Notes: generated from the sequence alone by a model not told the origin. A stretch of 42,143 nt of DNA from Planctomycetia bacterium (GCA_005772955.1 SXID01000072.1:1-42143), one strand, 5' to 3'; counted from the first letter of the stretch, positions 21,334-30,045 are shown. Program-made: numbers and translations.

Positions 21334-22190
21334 TTTAGCGGGTTCCCGTAAGCGAACTGCAACTCGCGCACATACGCCACGATCGCCCACCGATCCAGCA
21401 CGTCCTTGATCTGGTGGCCGTAGCCGGTCATCGCGCCTTTGCCGTTCACGACTGTGTTGAACAATTGCCCGTCGGCCTGGGCCTGAACCTCGGGCGTGAG
21501 GACGTTCGCGGGCGGTACACTCAGACCGTAAGCACCCACGATGCCGTAAGCGAGTTCGCCACCACCGCCACGCCCGCTCGTGCCGTGGCACACCGCGCAG
21601 TTCCGGTTGAACTGCACCTGTCCGCGTTTCAGGAGCGGTTCCCACCCGCCGGCCTTCTCGACCGCGAGCGGCGGGATGTTGTTCACGTAGTAGCCCTCGC
21701 CGGTCAGCTTGCCGGCCTCCCAAGTCGGTCCTGTGGGCACACCGTCGGCGCCCTTCGCGGTGGCGTTGGCGATGCCAAAGTAAAAACGTTTGTCAGCCTT
21801 CAGGAAGTCCGGGTTCGGAGTGTCGTGGCCGCCCGCGTCGGCTGCGTAGTCGGTGCCGTCGAACGGAACCGTGTCCATCGGCGGCATCCGGTTGCTGCGG
21901 CCATCCGCGAAGTACTTGCTTTGGCCCTGGCTCGTGTACTTCGCCTGGTACTTCATGTCGAGGAAAATGTGCCACGGGCGCGAGTCGCTCTTCTGCCCGC
22001 GCACGCCCAGCACCACTGCCGCCAACCCGAACATGCCGAACATCGCGGTGAACATGTACAGATATGACATCACGCGTCCGCGTTTACCGAGCCACGACGC
22101 GAACACGGTCGCGCCGAGCAGCAGCACGGCGGTGCCGACGATCACGGCCAGCACCGTGTTCATGAACGCGTTCGGGTCGATCGAGTACAT
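21330..22190 (-). CDS. actE: Alternative complex III cytochrome c subunit ActE (monoheme)
   Basis: The 286-residue protein has two N-terminal helices (MNTVLAVIVGTAVLLLGATVFAS and VMSYLYMFTAMFGMFGLAAVVLG). A periplasmic region follows with one heme site, CAVCHGTSGRGGGG (near residue 195), and a later YGHQIKDVLDRWAIVAYVREL typical of class I cytochromes. ActE carries electrons from the ActA hemes or FeS clusters toward the terminal oxidase. It sits between the fused actCD gene and actF, matching the order in other ACIII operons. The loop RSNRMPPMDTVPFDG contributes Met residues that may coordinate the heme iron. Confidence 0.9.
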   Translation of the reverse strand: MYSIDPNAFMNTVLAVIVGTAVLLLGATVFASWLGKRGRVMSYLYMFTAMFGMFGLAAVVLGVRGQKSDSRPWHIFLDMKYQAKYTSQGQSKYFADGRSNRMPPMDTVPFDGTDYAADAGGHDTPNPDFLKADKRFYFGIANATAKGADGVPTGPTWEAGKLTGEGYYVNNIPPLAVEKAGGWEPLLKRGQVQFNRNCAVCHGTSGRGGGGELAYGIVGAYGLSVPPANVLTPEVQAQADGQLFNTVVNGKGAMTGYGHQIKDVLDRWAIVAYVRELQFAYGNPLK

Positions 22191-22210
22191 GCGAAGAACC
22201 TGTCTGCTTG

Positions 22211-22225
22211 AGCCGCTCGCGGCTT
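22211..22225. repeat. Short AAGCCGC-family palindrome between actCD and actE
   Basis: AGCCGCTCGCGGCTT in the 40-base gap is a compact palindrome of the GCCGC-N-GCGGC type, also seen at 38337-38352. Confidence 0.5.
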
Positions 22226-22230
22226 GCGTT

Positions 22231-24369
22231 TTACGCCTCCATCACCGCCACGTGCTTGCCGCCGAGCGACGCCAGAAACGCTTGCGTTTCATCCGGGTTG
22301 AACTTTGCGTCCTGTGCCTCGATCGTCAGAAAGAACCCGCCCTGCGTACTCCGACCGAACGTCGGGTGGCTGTCCAGCGGATGGAAGAACCGCGGCAAGC
22401 CACACAGCCCGAAAAGCGAGAACAGCGTGAAGAATCCCGCGAACAGCACCGTCATCTCGAACAGCACCGGCACGAACGCTTCCCACGATCGGTACTCCTT
22501 CCCGCCCACGATGGTCGGGTAGTAGTACGCCATCAGGTAGAACTGCAATGACGCGGCGGTGGCCAGACCGGTGAGCGCGCCCGCGAGCGTGAACAGCGGC
22601 AACCGACTCCGCGTCCGGCCGATCGCCTCCTTCATCCCGTGGACGTAGAACGGCGTCCAGGCGTCCACGTGTTTGTAGCCGGCGGCAGTGGTCTTCTTCG
22701 CGGCTTCGAGCAGATCACTTCCGTTGGCAAACTCGGCGACCGCGCCCCACGGCTTCCCGGTCCCGCCCGGTGTCGGGATGAACGGCGGTATCGGCTCGGT
22801 GTGCGGTTTGACATCGGTAGCCGGGCACGACGGCAGACCATACGACGCGGCCAACGCGTGATCAGACGTCGGGTACTGCCCGTCCTCGCCCTTAAGGTAG
22901 CTCCCGTTCACATGGAACTCGGAAGGCGGGATGGGGTGCCCCGCAGCCTCTTCGTCGAGGTGAGAGTAGTACGGGTTCGCCATCGGCAGCACGCCCTTCA
23001 CCTCGGCGATGGCGACCATCGGCAGCAACCGGATGAATAGCAGCGTGAACGTGAAGAACAGCCCGAAGTCCCCGATCATTTGCAACCAGTCCACCCAGGT
23101 CGGATGGAACTGCCCCCACGACCCGGGCAAGAAGTCGTGATGGAGCGATTGCACGATGATCACGAACCGCTCATACCACATCCCGACGTTCACAAACGTC
23201 ACAATGATGAGCACGAACCACGGCGTTTGACGGCACCATCTAATCCAGAACACTTGCGGGATGAAAAGATTACACGTCATCATCACCCAGTAGGCCCACG
23301 TATAGTCTCCATCGAACGCGCGGTTCTTGAACGTCTGCCACTCATACGGGTTCCCGGAGAACCACGCGATGAACAGCTCCATGCAGTACGCGTACCCGAC
23401 CAGCGTCCCGGTCGCGAGGATGAACTTACACATCACGTCGATGTGTTTGATCGTCACCATGTTTTCCAGCCTATATACGGCCCGTGCCGGGATCATACAT
23501 TGGAGCACCATCGCGAACCCGCCGAAGATCGCCCCCGCGACGAAGTACGGCGGGAAAATCGTCGTGTGCCACCCCGGAATCAACGACGTGGCGAAGTCGA
23601 AGCTCACCACCGAGTGAACGCTCAACACCAGCGGGGTGCTGAGACCCGCGAGCATCAAATACGCGACTTCGTAGTGGCGCCAGTGACGCGTGCTGCCGCG
23701 CCAACCGAGCGACAGGAAGCCGAATATCATCTGGCGCGTGCGACTCTTGGCCCGGTCGCGTAGCGTGCCGAGGTCGGGGAGGAGTCCGATGTACCAGAAG
23801 ATAAGTGAGATTGTGAAATACGTTGAGATCGCGAAGAAGTCCCACAATAGCGGCGAACGGAAGTTCTGCCAGATATGGTTCGCGTTGGGGAGCGGGATCG
23901 AGAACCACACGTACCAGAACCGCCCGACGTGGATGCCGGGATAGATGAACGCGCAGATCACCGCGAACAGCGTCATCGCTTCACTGAAGCGATTGATTGA
24001 CGTGCGCCACTTCTGCCGGAACAAAAATAGAATCGCGGATATAAGTGTGCCGGCGTGCCCGATGCCGATCCAGAACACGAAATTCGTGATATCGAACGCC
24101 CACGCGACCGGGACGTTGCTGCCCCACACGCCGACACCGGTCGAGATGAGGTACGTCGCGGCCAGCACGCCGCCGCACAGCAGCGAGGACGTGATGAGCA
24201 GCGCGGGCCACCACCAGTACGGTTGCGGCTTCTCCGTGATTTCGCTGATCTGCTCGGAAACGGAATCGTAGTCGGCCGGACCCCACACGAGCGGGATGCG
24301 CGGCAGCGGGTCCGGGAACTTCGGCCCCGTGTGCGCGTCGTGCGTTTCGTGTGGAGTCGTCTCAGCCAT
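22231..24369 (-). CDS. actC: Alternative complex III subunits ActC and ActD fused
   Basis: The 712-residue protein joins two families. Residues 1 to about 470 are NrfD-like ActC with about ten helices ([60 protein letters not shown]). A linker of about 90 residues follows. Residues about 545-712 match ActD (DUF3341): [40 protein letters not shown] and two helices ([40 protein letters not shown]). ActC holds the quinol-oxidation site. ActD closes the membrane part and does not bind a cofactor. In the best-known ACIII operons these are separate genes. No stop, ribosome site or frameshift separates the halves here, so this is a real fusion. Confidence 0.93.
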   Translation of the reverse strand: MAETTPHETHDAHTGPKFPDPLPRIPLVWGPADYDSVSEQISEITEKPQPYWWWPALLITSSLLCGGVLAATYLISTGVGVWGSNVPVAWAFDITNFVFWIGIGHAGTLISAILFLFRQKWRTSINRFSEAMTLFAVICAFIYPGIHVGRFWYVWFSIPLPNANHIWQNFRSPLLWDFFAISTYFTISLIFWYIGLLPDLGTLRDRAKSRTRQMIFGFLSLGWRGSTRHWRHYEVAYLMLAGLSTPLVLSVHSVVSFDFATSLIPGWHTTIFPPYFVAGAIFGGFAMVLQCMIPARAVYRLENMVTIKHIDVMCKFILATGTLVGYAYCMELFIAWFSGNPYEWQTFKNRAFDGDYTWAYWVMMTCNLFIPQVFWIRWCRQTPWFVLIIVTFVNVGMWYERFVIIVQSLHHDFLPGSWGQFHPTWVDWLQMIGDFGLFFTFTLLFIRLLPMVAIAEVKGVLPMANPYYSHLDEEAAGHPIPPSEFHVNGSYLKGEDGQYPTSDHALAASYGLPSCPATDVKPHTEPIPPFIPTPGGTGKPWGAVAEFANGSDLLEAAKKTTAAGYKHVDAWTPFYVHGMKEAIGRTRSRLPLFTLAGALTGLATAASLQFYLMAYYYPTIVGGKEYRSWEAFVPVLFEMTVLFAGFFTLFSLFGLCGLPRFFHPLDSHPTFGRSTQGGFFLTIEAQDAKFNPDETQAFLASLGGKHVAVMEA

Positions 24370-24393
24370 CGTCGCAAGTGTCCTTGTTCTCTC

Positions 24394-24471
24394 TCGTTTA
24401 GCGTTGGTCCCGCAGGCGCCAGGCCACGCAGAGCGACCCCTTCGGGGTCGCCGCGAAACGTCGCTCGTTTA
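24394..24471. repeat. GTTTAGCGT-family repeats between actB and actCD
   Basis: CGTTTAGCGTTGGTCCCGCA starts the left unit. GCGACCCC (24433-24440) and GGGGTCGC (24444-24451) form an 8-bp stem, and GTTTAGC follows at 24467. The last supplies the TAA stop of actB (24469-24471). Confidence 0.75.
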
Positions 24472-27400
24472 GCCCACCATGTCCTGATTAATGTTCCTTA
24501 CTCTGGGCAAGTAGCTCGTGCGCGGTTTCGTATTCAATTCGCCGAGCAACAAGTATTCGCTCTCCTTCAGTTTCTGCTTCGACACCTTGCTGTTCGGGTC
24601 GAGCAAGTTGCCGAAGGTGATCGCCTGCGAGGGGCACGCGCTCTGACACGCGGTCACGATCACCCCGTCCGGGACGATCACGCGACCGATCGCGTCGAGG
24701 TCGTAGCCGGCCGCGAGTGGTTTCTTCGGCTTCTTGTACGACGACACCGAACCGTCCGCGGTCCTGAACGTGCTATCGGTTTCGATGGTGCGGCGGTCTT
24801 GCGCCACTTCCGCGGCGGCGATCTTCGCGCCGTATTTTCCGCGTTCGATGCGCTGAACGCAGTACGTGCATTTCTCCATCACGCCGCGCATGCGGACGGT
24901 CACGTCCGGGTTCTTCTGCATCTTCAGCGTTTCGGGCACGCCGCTCTCCGCGAAGCTCATGCCGCCGCTCGCGAACGGTGTGGGTACGCGAAGTTCGTCG
25001 AGCTTCCGCTTGTTGAAGTCGAACCAGTTGAACCGCCGCACCTTGTACGGGCACGCGTTCGAGCAGTACCGCGTGCCGATGCACCGGTTGTAGACTTGCA
25101 GGTTCAAGCCTTCGGGGCTGTGAACGGCCGCGTTCACGGGGCACACTTGTTCGCACGGGGCCGCTTCACAATGGACGCACGCGACCGGTTGCGACACGAT
25201 TCGCGGGTTCTCTTCGGCGGTCTCGCCGTTGGGCGACGAGAAGTAGCGGTCGATGCGGATCCAGTGCAGTTCGCGGTTGCGTTTGACCTCGTGCTTACCG
25301 ACAACCGGTATGTTGTTCTCGGCCTGGCACGCGAGCATGCACGCGGTGCAACCGGTGCAAGCCGAGAGGTCGATCACCATTCCCCACTGGAACTGACTGT
25401 CGAGTAACTCCGGGCGCGCGAGGTCGAGCGGGAAGCGTTCTTGCTTCACGCGTGCCGGGGCCGGCGGTTGCTGCTTGTTCCCGTACCCGCCCTGGAACTC
25501 CTTCTTCAGCATCGCTTCCGTGATGTGGCCGTCGGGCGGAATGCCGATCTTCGGCTCCTGCTTGTCCTCAAAATCTGGGTTCTTGTGTGCATCGACGTAC
25601 TTGAACGGGTCGATGGGACGCGTCTTCCCACGGGGCTTGTGCTCACCAACCTTGTACTCGCGCACGATGTCGCGGCCTTCGGGGATGACGCCGTGTTCTT
25701 GCGTGGTCACGAGGTCCGCGCGGCGGCCGGTCTTCTTCAGTTTGCAGTAGGTCGCGGTGTGTAGTGAAGTGGAACGACGGAGCGGGAACACGTCCGTTCC
25801 GCCGCCGTGGGGCACGTGCGAAATCCGCATGTCACCGTACTGCCCGAAGCTGAGCGCGACCGAGTAATCCGCCTGACCCGGCAGCACGAACGCGGGCACG
25901 TTGATCGCCGATTCGCCCAGCCGCACTTCGACCACGTCGCCCTGTACGATGCCGAACTCCTTCGCGGTCGCTGGGCTGACGAGCGCGGCGTTGTCCCACA
26001 CCAGTTTCGTGATCGGGTCCGGCATCTCCTGGAGCCACGGGTTCATCGCGAATCGCCCGTCAGCGAGAGCGTAGGAAGCGTGAAAGGTAATCTCAATCGC
26101 GTCCCGCGACGGAGCGTCCGCGGGTTGGTAAGTCGCGATTACCTCGGCCACGCGAGCCTTGTTCGTGCTCACCTCTTTTGGCTTGCGAACCTTCTCATCC
26201 GGTCGCGCGAAGCCGAGCGACTTCGCCTTGTCCGCGTCGAGGGGGAAGAACCCGACTTGCTTGTAGCGGTTGAACGCCTCATCAAACTCCGGCGCCGTGA
26301 GCGAGATGCCGCTGCGTTCCGCGAACGCCCTTCGCACGTAGCCGTACCCAGCCTTCTGCGCGGCGCTGAAAGAAGCCACCGGTTTGCCGTCCGCGCCCTG
26401 CGCCTGCGTGAGCAGCGAGAGCACTTCCAGCATGGTGCGACCGCCGCGCGCGGGCGGGGCCACGTCGTCGCCACCGCTCTTGCCGCTGTTCAGTGGTGCG
26501 ATGAGCGGTTGCACGCAACACAGCGAACCGTCGCTGGCTTCGGTGTCACCCCACCCTTCGAGGAAATGCGCGAGCGGCAGGTGCCAGTCGCACTTCTCGG
26601 ATGTGTGATCGAAGAACAGCCCGAGCCGGATCTTCTGCGGAACCTTCTGCAACTCTTCCGCGAAGCGCAGGTCGGCGGGTGCGTTGAACACCGGGTTTCC
26701 GCCAACGATAAGCAGCGTGCTAACGTGGCCCACCGCCATCTCGCCGACGAGGTCCGTCAGCGACTTGTCAAGCAGTCCGGGCGGTGGGTCGCGGAACTCG
26801 GCCAGGCCCGCGGCGTAGTTGCCAAGCGCGTCATTTAATGCGTGAGCGAGGGCGTGAACCCACAGCGGCTGTCGTGGGCCAACAACAATGAGGCTCTTGC
26901 CAGCGTGTTCGGCGAAGTCCTTCGCTACCGCGAGCACCCATCTCTCCGGGAATGCGGTCTTGCCGGGCGTGATATCCGGCACCGCGTCCAACTTCTTGAG
27001 TTTCGCCGCGTGCGTGGTCTGAAGTTCCTTCGCAAGCGCGAGCAGGTACGCGCCCACCTGCGACGCCGGGAGCCGCAACCGGTGATCCGCCATAGTTCCG
27101 GTCACCGTGTACGTCGATTCCACGACGTACAAGCGATTCATCGCGTCGCTCTTCCGCTTGCTCGCGAAGCCGCGCGAATGAAAGATGCTATCCCCCTCGT
27201 TGCCGAGGAAGTCGGCGTCGAGCGCGAGAACGCGATCCGCCTTGTCGAAACGGTAGCGCGCCACCAACTTCGCGCCAAACGCCGCTTCCGCGCCCTTGAG
27301 GGTTTCGCTCGTATCGACGGCTTCGTAGCTGTGCCACGACGCGAGCGGGAGTTTGGCCTTGACCGCTTCGCGCAGCGCCATCACCGATGGCGAAGGCGCC

Positions 27401-28005
27401 TGCTCCGTCAGGATGTAGAAGCCCTTGCCTTTCTCCTTGAGCAACTTCTCAGCTTCGCCGCGCGCAAATCGGTCGAAGTCTTCCCACTTCCGCGCGGCGC
27501 GACCTTCCATCACGCCGGGGTACTTGTCCGACATCACGCGATCGGGGCTGTAGAGGTCGAGGATGGACGCTTGCGCTCGCGCGTCGGTGCTGCCGAGGCT
27601 ACACGGGTGTTGCGGGTTGCCTTCAATCTTTGTGGGCCGCCCGTCGTGACTCTCCACGAGCACGGGGATCGCGCCGCTGGCGCGGGGAATGCTCGTTGCG
27701 TAGAAGGTGGGTTTGCCAGGTGAGATGTGACCAATCTGCCCGTCTGGCACAACGGAGAAGGGGAGAATCTGGATATCGGGTCGGCGGCACCCCGCCAAAC
27801 CCGCGAGGCCGAGCGCCGCGGCCGAGATCGCCAGGAATTTACGCCGGTTCAGGTCCGCGGCTTCGGGGTCGTCATCGAGCGGTTCCGCTTCGCCGAGTTG
27901 GTCGTACACGTTGGCGAATCCGGGGAACTCTTCCGACGCGAACGCCCGGAACTCTGGCGTGTCCGCCAGTTGCTCGAGGCTGCGGTAGTAGGATTGCTGG
28001 TCCAT
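24469..28005 (-). CDS. actB: Alternative complex III subunit ActB (molybdopterin-like and iron-sulfur domains)
   Basis: The 1178-residue protein starts with an ActB-type leader (SLEQLADTPEFRAFASEEFP), then a twin-arginine-like NRRKFL (residues 53-58), a hydrophobic stretch and a lipobox-like LAGC (70-73). Roughly residues 80-790 are a molybdopterin-enzyme-like domain (ActB1), which in characterised ACIII carries no Mo cofactor. Residues about 880-1130 are a four-cluster ferredoxin domain (ActB2): CTGCTACMLACQAENN, CVHCEAAPCEQVCPVNAA, CIGTRYCSNACPYKVR, CTYCVQRI and CQSACPSQ. ActB passes electrons from quinol to the ActA and ActE hemes. It follows actA after a 56-base gap that contains a palindromic repeat. 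Confidence 0.95.
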   Translation of the reverse strand: MDQQSYYRSLEQLADTPEFRAFASEEFPGFANVYDQLGEAEPLDDDPEAADLNRRKFLAISAAALGLAGLAGCRRPDIQILPFSVVPDGQIGHISPGKPTFYATSIPRASGAIPVLVESHDGRPTKIEGNPQHPCSLGSTDARAQASILDLYSPDRVMSDKYPGVMEGRAARKWEDFDRFARGEAEKLLKEKGKGFYILTEQAPSPSVMALREAVKAKLPLASWHSYEAVDTSETLKGAEAAFGAKLVARYRFDKADRVLALDADFLGNEGDSIFHSRGFASKRKSDAMNRLYVVESTYTVTGTMADHRLRLPASQVGAYLLALAKELQTTHAAKLKKLDAVPDITPGKTAFPERWVLAVAKDFAEHAGKSLIVVGPRQPLWVHALAHALNDALGNYAAGLAEFRDPPPGLLDKSLTDLVGEMAVGHVSTLLIVGGNPVFNAPADLRFAEELQKVPQKIRLGLFFDHTSEKCDWHLPLAHFLEGWGDTEASDGSLCCVQPLIAPLNSGKSGGDDVAPPARGGRTMLEVLSLLTQAQGADGKPVASFSAAQKAGYGYVRRAFAERSGISLTAPEFDEAFNRYKQVGFFPLDADKAKSLGFARPDEKVRKPKEVSTNKARVAEVIATYQPADAPSRDAIEITFHASYALADGRFAMNPWLQEMPDPITKLVWDNAALVSPATAKEFGIVQGDVVEVRLGESAINVPAFVLPGQADYSVALSFGQYGDMRISHVPHGGGTDVFPLRRSTSLHTATYCKLKKTGRRADLVTTQEHGVIPEGRDIVREYKVGEHKPRGKTRPIDPFKYVDAHKNPDFEDKQEPKIGIPPDGHITEAMLKKEFQGGYGNKQQPPAPARVKQERFPLDLARPELLDSQFQWGMVIDLSACTGCTACMLACQAENNIPVVGKHEVKRNRELHWIRIDRYFSSPNGETAEENPRIVSQPVACVHCEAAPCEQVCPVNAAVHSPEGLNLQVYNRCIGTRYCSNACPYKVRRFNWFDFNKRKLDELRVPTPFASGGMSFAESGVPETLKMQKNPDVTVRMRGVMEKCTYCVQRIERGKYGAKIAAAEVAQDRRTIETDSTFRTADGSVSSYKKPKKPLAAGYDLDAIGRVIVPDGVIVTACQSACPSQAITFGNLLDPNSKVSKQKLKESEYLLLGELNTKPRTSYLPRVRNINQDMVG

Positions 28006-28025
28006 GTGTCGTCGCCTGGCGCTTC

Positions 28026-28049
28026 GTTAGACGCGACCCGAAGGGGAGC
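28026..28049. repeat. GTTAG-CGACCCGAAGGGG repeat between actA and actB
   Basis: GTTAGACGCGACCCGAAGGG followed by GAGC differs by one base from the units at 31255-31278 and 38844-38867. Confidence 0.75.
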
Positions 28050-28061
28050 GCGGCTCAGCGG

Positions 28062-28727
28062 CTACCTGTGGCACCCCTGGCAGTGCATCGGCGGGACCAC
28101 CTTCAGATCCTTCTGGATCGCCGCGCCGACATCGCTCACGGTCTTCCCGCCTTCGGGCTTCCACTTCAGGTTGGTCACGTCCTTCACGTCGCGCAGGTGT
28201 GCGTGCGGGTCGGCGTGGCACTGCAAGCACCAGCCCATCGTGAGCGGTTTGTCGTGCCGCACGACCGCCATCTCGTTCACCTGACCGTGACACGACACGC
28301 ACGACACGCCCTTGTTGACGTGGACCGCGTGGTTGAAGTACGCGTACTCCGGGAGTTTGTGAACCTTCTTCCACTCCACCGGGCGCCCCGTGTCGAAGCT
28401 CGTGCGCACCGGAGCCAGGAGCGGGCTGTTGCCTTTCACATTCGCTTTTTTAGGATTGTGGCAGTTCATGCAAGTTTGCGAACTGGGCACGCTCGCGTGT
28501 GGTCCTTCAAACACACTTTGGTGACAGTAAGCGCAGTCCATGCCGAGCTTACCAGCGTGCAATTCGTGCGAGAACGGCACCGGCTGTTCCGGTGTGTAGC
28601 CGACACGCGTGTAACTCGGCAGCGCGTAGTAGCACCACCCCGTAACGACGAGCGCGACCGTGACCGCCAAGCCGATACCGGCCTGGCGCACGTGACCGTC
28701 GAGTGATCGCGAGAAGATGGCGGGCAC
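28062..28727 (-). CDS. actA: Alternative complex III pentaheme cytochrome c subunit ActA
   Basis: The 221-residue protein has an N-terminal anchor (AGIGLAVTVALVVTGWCYYALP) and exactly five heme sites: CAYCH (65-69), CMNCH (86-90), CVSCH (143-147), CLQCH (167-171) and CQGCH (216-220). Five is the number in ActA of Rhodothermus. Additional His residues (HELHAGK, HAVHVNK, HAHLRD) are available as distal ligands. The start is a GTG at 28727 with GGAG upstream. It is the first gene of the respiratory cluster. An 18-bp palindrome and a possible promoter lie directly upstream (28762-28819), so transcription of the cluster may start here. Confidence 0.94.
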   Translation of the reverse strand: MPAIFSRSLDGHVRQAGIGLAVTVALVVTGWCYYALPSYTRVGYTPEQPVPFSHELHAGKLGMDCAYCHQSVFEGPHASVPSSQTCMNCHNPKKANVKGNSPLLAPVRTSFDTGRPVEWKKVHKLPEYAYFNHAVHVNKGVSCVSCHGQVNEMAVVRHDKPLTMGWCLQCHADPHAHLRDVKDVTNLKWKPEGGKTVSDVGAAIQKDLKVVPPMHCQGCHR

Positions 28728-28761
28728 GCTCGCGCTCCCAGAGATCAGCCGAAATGCGACT

Positions 28762-28779
28762 TTGTGAAACTTTTCACAA
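28762..28779. promoter_or_regulatory. Rex-like (or CRP-like) operator upstream of actA
   Basis: TTGTGAAACTTTTCACAA is a perfect palindrome around a two-base centre (CT). It fits the Rex operator form TTGTGAA-N4-TTCACAA exactly, and also the CRP form TGTGA-N6-TCACA. It ends 34 bases before the actA start. If transcription starts about seven bases beyond the -10 box at 28790-28795, the site lies at roughly +4 to +21, where a repressor would block. Confidence 0.65.
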
Positions 28780-28789
28780 TCTCATCGGA

Positions 28790-28819
28790 ATCATACGAAC
28801 AGCGACAACCAACTGGCAA
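28790..28819 (-). promoter_or_regulatory. Possible sigma-70-type promoter for the act-cco cluster
   Basis: On the minus strand TTGCCA (28814-28819) and TATGAT (28790-28795) are separated by 18 bases. The hexamers are close to the general bacterial consensus. The start point is not known. Confidence 0.4.
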
Positions 28820-28827
28820 GTCCTGTC

Positions 28828-28857
28828 GTTTCGCGTTCGCCCCTTCGGGGTGAAGCG
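28828..28857. repeat. GTTTCGCGTTCGCCCC repeat after the aldo/keto reductase gene
   Basis: GTTTCGCGTTCGCCCCTTCG followed by GGGTGAAGCG is a GTTTAGCGT-family unit with an imperfect stem. It ends four bases from the reductase stop and could act as a terminator before the act promoter. Confidence 0.65.
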
Positions 28858-28861
28858 TGCC

Positions 28862-29848
28862 CTAATCCGGGCCGCGCACGTGCGGCTTTACGTCGTTGAG
28901 GAAGAACTCGCGCAGTTTGGTAAGTGTGGTCGCCGGCAACGGCGGAAGGTCGCTCGCGGCGGTATTGGCGACTGCTTGCGTCCGGTTCCGCGCGCCGGGG
29001 ATAATTGTCGTGACCGCAGGGTGATCCAAACACCAGCGCAGCGCGAGTTGCGGCAGTGTGTAGCCGATCGGTACAAGCGGCTTCAGTTTCTCGACCATCG
29101 CCAGCCCGCCCTCGAAGCCCAACCCCGCGAACGTCTCCCCGACGTTGAACCGCTCGCCGTTGCGGTTATTGGTGCGGTGATCCTCTGGAGCGAACGTGGT
29201 GGTCGGCGTGTACTTCCCAGTGAGCAGTCCCGACGCGAGCGGCAACCTGACTATGACCGAGACATTTTGCTTCGCACAGCGGTCGAGAAGGCCACACGTT
29301 TCAGGCGTCTGACGGAAGATGTTGAAGATGATCTGCAGCGAGGCGCAGTCCGCGTGCTTGAGGCACTCTTCCGCTTCGGCTGTGGATTCGACGCTTGCCC
29401 CGAACCGCGCGATCTTCCCCTCTCGCTTCAGCGCGCGAACGGTGTCCCACACCTCCGCGCGCTTCAGTTGTTCAAGCGGCAAGCAGTGGAGTTGCGTGAG
29501 GTCGAGTTGCGCGATGCCCAATCGCTTCAGTGAGTTCTCGGTGTGTTCGCGAATCGTCGTCGGGTCGAAGTTACCGGGCCAGCCGGGTCGCGGGAATCGC
29601 CCGAACTTCGACGCAATGAAGAACTCCGCACGCTTGTAATTCTTGAGGAAGCGGCCGATGAGTTCTTCGCTGCGCCCGGCACCGTACACGTCGGCAGTGT
29701 CGAGGAATGTTACGCCAGTTTCGACCGAGGCGCGCAACACGTCAATCGCGTCGATTTCGGCAACGTCGCCCCACTGGTCGCCACCGATTTGCCAGCAGCC
29801 CAGCCCCACTTCCGACACGCTCGCCGCGCCGAACTTCCGGTGTTTCAT
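28862..29848 (-). CDS. Aldo/keto reductase
   Basis: The 328-residue soluble protein has a TIM-barrel reductase pattern. The catalytic tetrad is visible: Asp in TFLDTADVYG and Tyr in the same motif, Lys in FFIASKFGRF, His in LTQLHCLP. NADPH-binding residues appear near the C-terminus in TLPQLALRWCLDHPAVTTII and PGARNRTQAVAN. Start and length are normal for the family (LGLGCWQIGG-type beginning, here SEVGLGCWQIGG). The substrate is unknown. It is on the same strand as the respiratory genes but probably separated from them by the repeat and promoter upstream of actA. It lies just after a 35-residue membrane peptide gene. Confidence 0.92.
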   Translation of the reverse strand: MKHRKFGAASVSEVGLGCWQIGGDQWGDVAEIDAIDVLRASVETGVTFLDTADVYGAGRSEELIGRFLKNYKRAEFFIASKFGRFPRPGWPGNFDPTTIREHTENSLKRLGIAQLDLTQLHCLPLEQLKRAEVWDTVRALKREGKIARFGASVESTAEAEECLKHADCASLQIIFNIFRQTPETCGLLDRCAKQNVSVIVRLPLASGLLTGKYTPTTTFAPEDHRTNNRNGERFNVGETFAGLGFEGGLAMVEKLKPLVPIGYTLPQLALRWCLDHPAVTTIIPGARNRTQAVANTAASDLPPLPATTLTKLREFFLNDVKPHVRGPD

Positions 29849-29891
29849 GGTGTGATCCCCAAATGGCGCCCCGCCGCTCGCGGCGTCGCGT

Positions 29892-29999
29892 CTACGGCTT
29901 ACCCAGGAACCCGAACAGCAGGAAAGGTGTCGCGATGATAAGCGGCACGGCGAAGATCGTGAACAGGACCAGCCCCGCGTGCTTCGCGAACTTGTTCAT
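29892..29999 (-). CDS. Small single-helix membrane protein (35 aa)
   Basis: The frame reads MNKFAKHAGLVLFTIFAVPL then IIATPFLLFGFLGKP and a TAG. It has a basic start, one hydrophobic segment of about 22 residues and a short tail, a typical small membrane protein. A GGAG lies six bases before the ATG. It fills most of the gap between the ABC/GNAT fusion gene and the reductase gene. I recognise no family. The codon pattern is the same as its neighbours. Confidence 0.6.
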   Translation of the reverse strand: MNKFAKHAGLVLFTIFAVPLIIATPFLLFGFLGKP

Positions 30000-30045
30000 G
30001 TGCGGCTCCGTGGATCGCGTTGCGTGACACGATACGGATTCCGTG

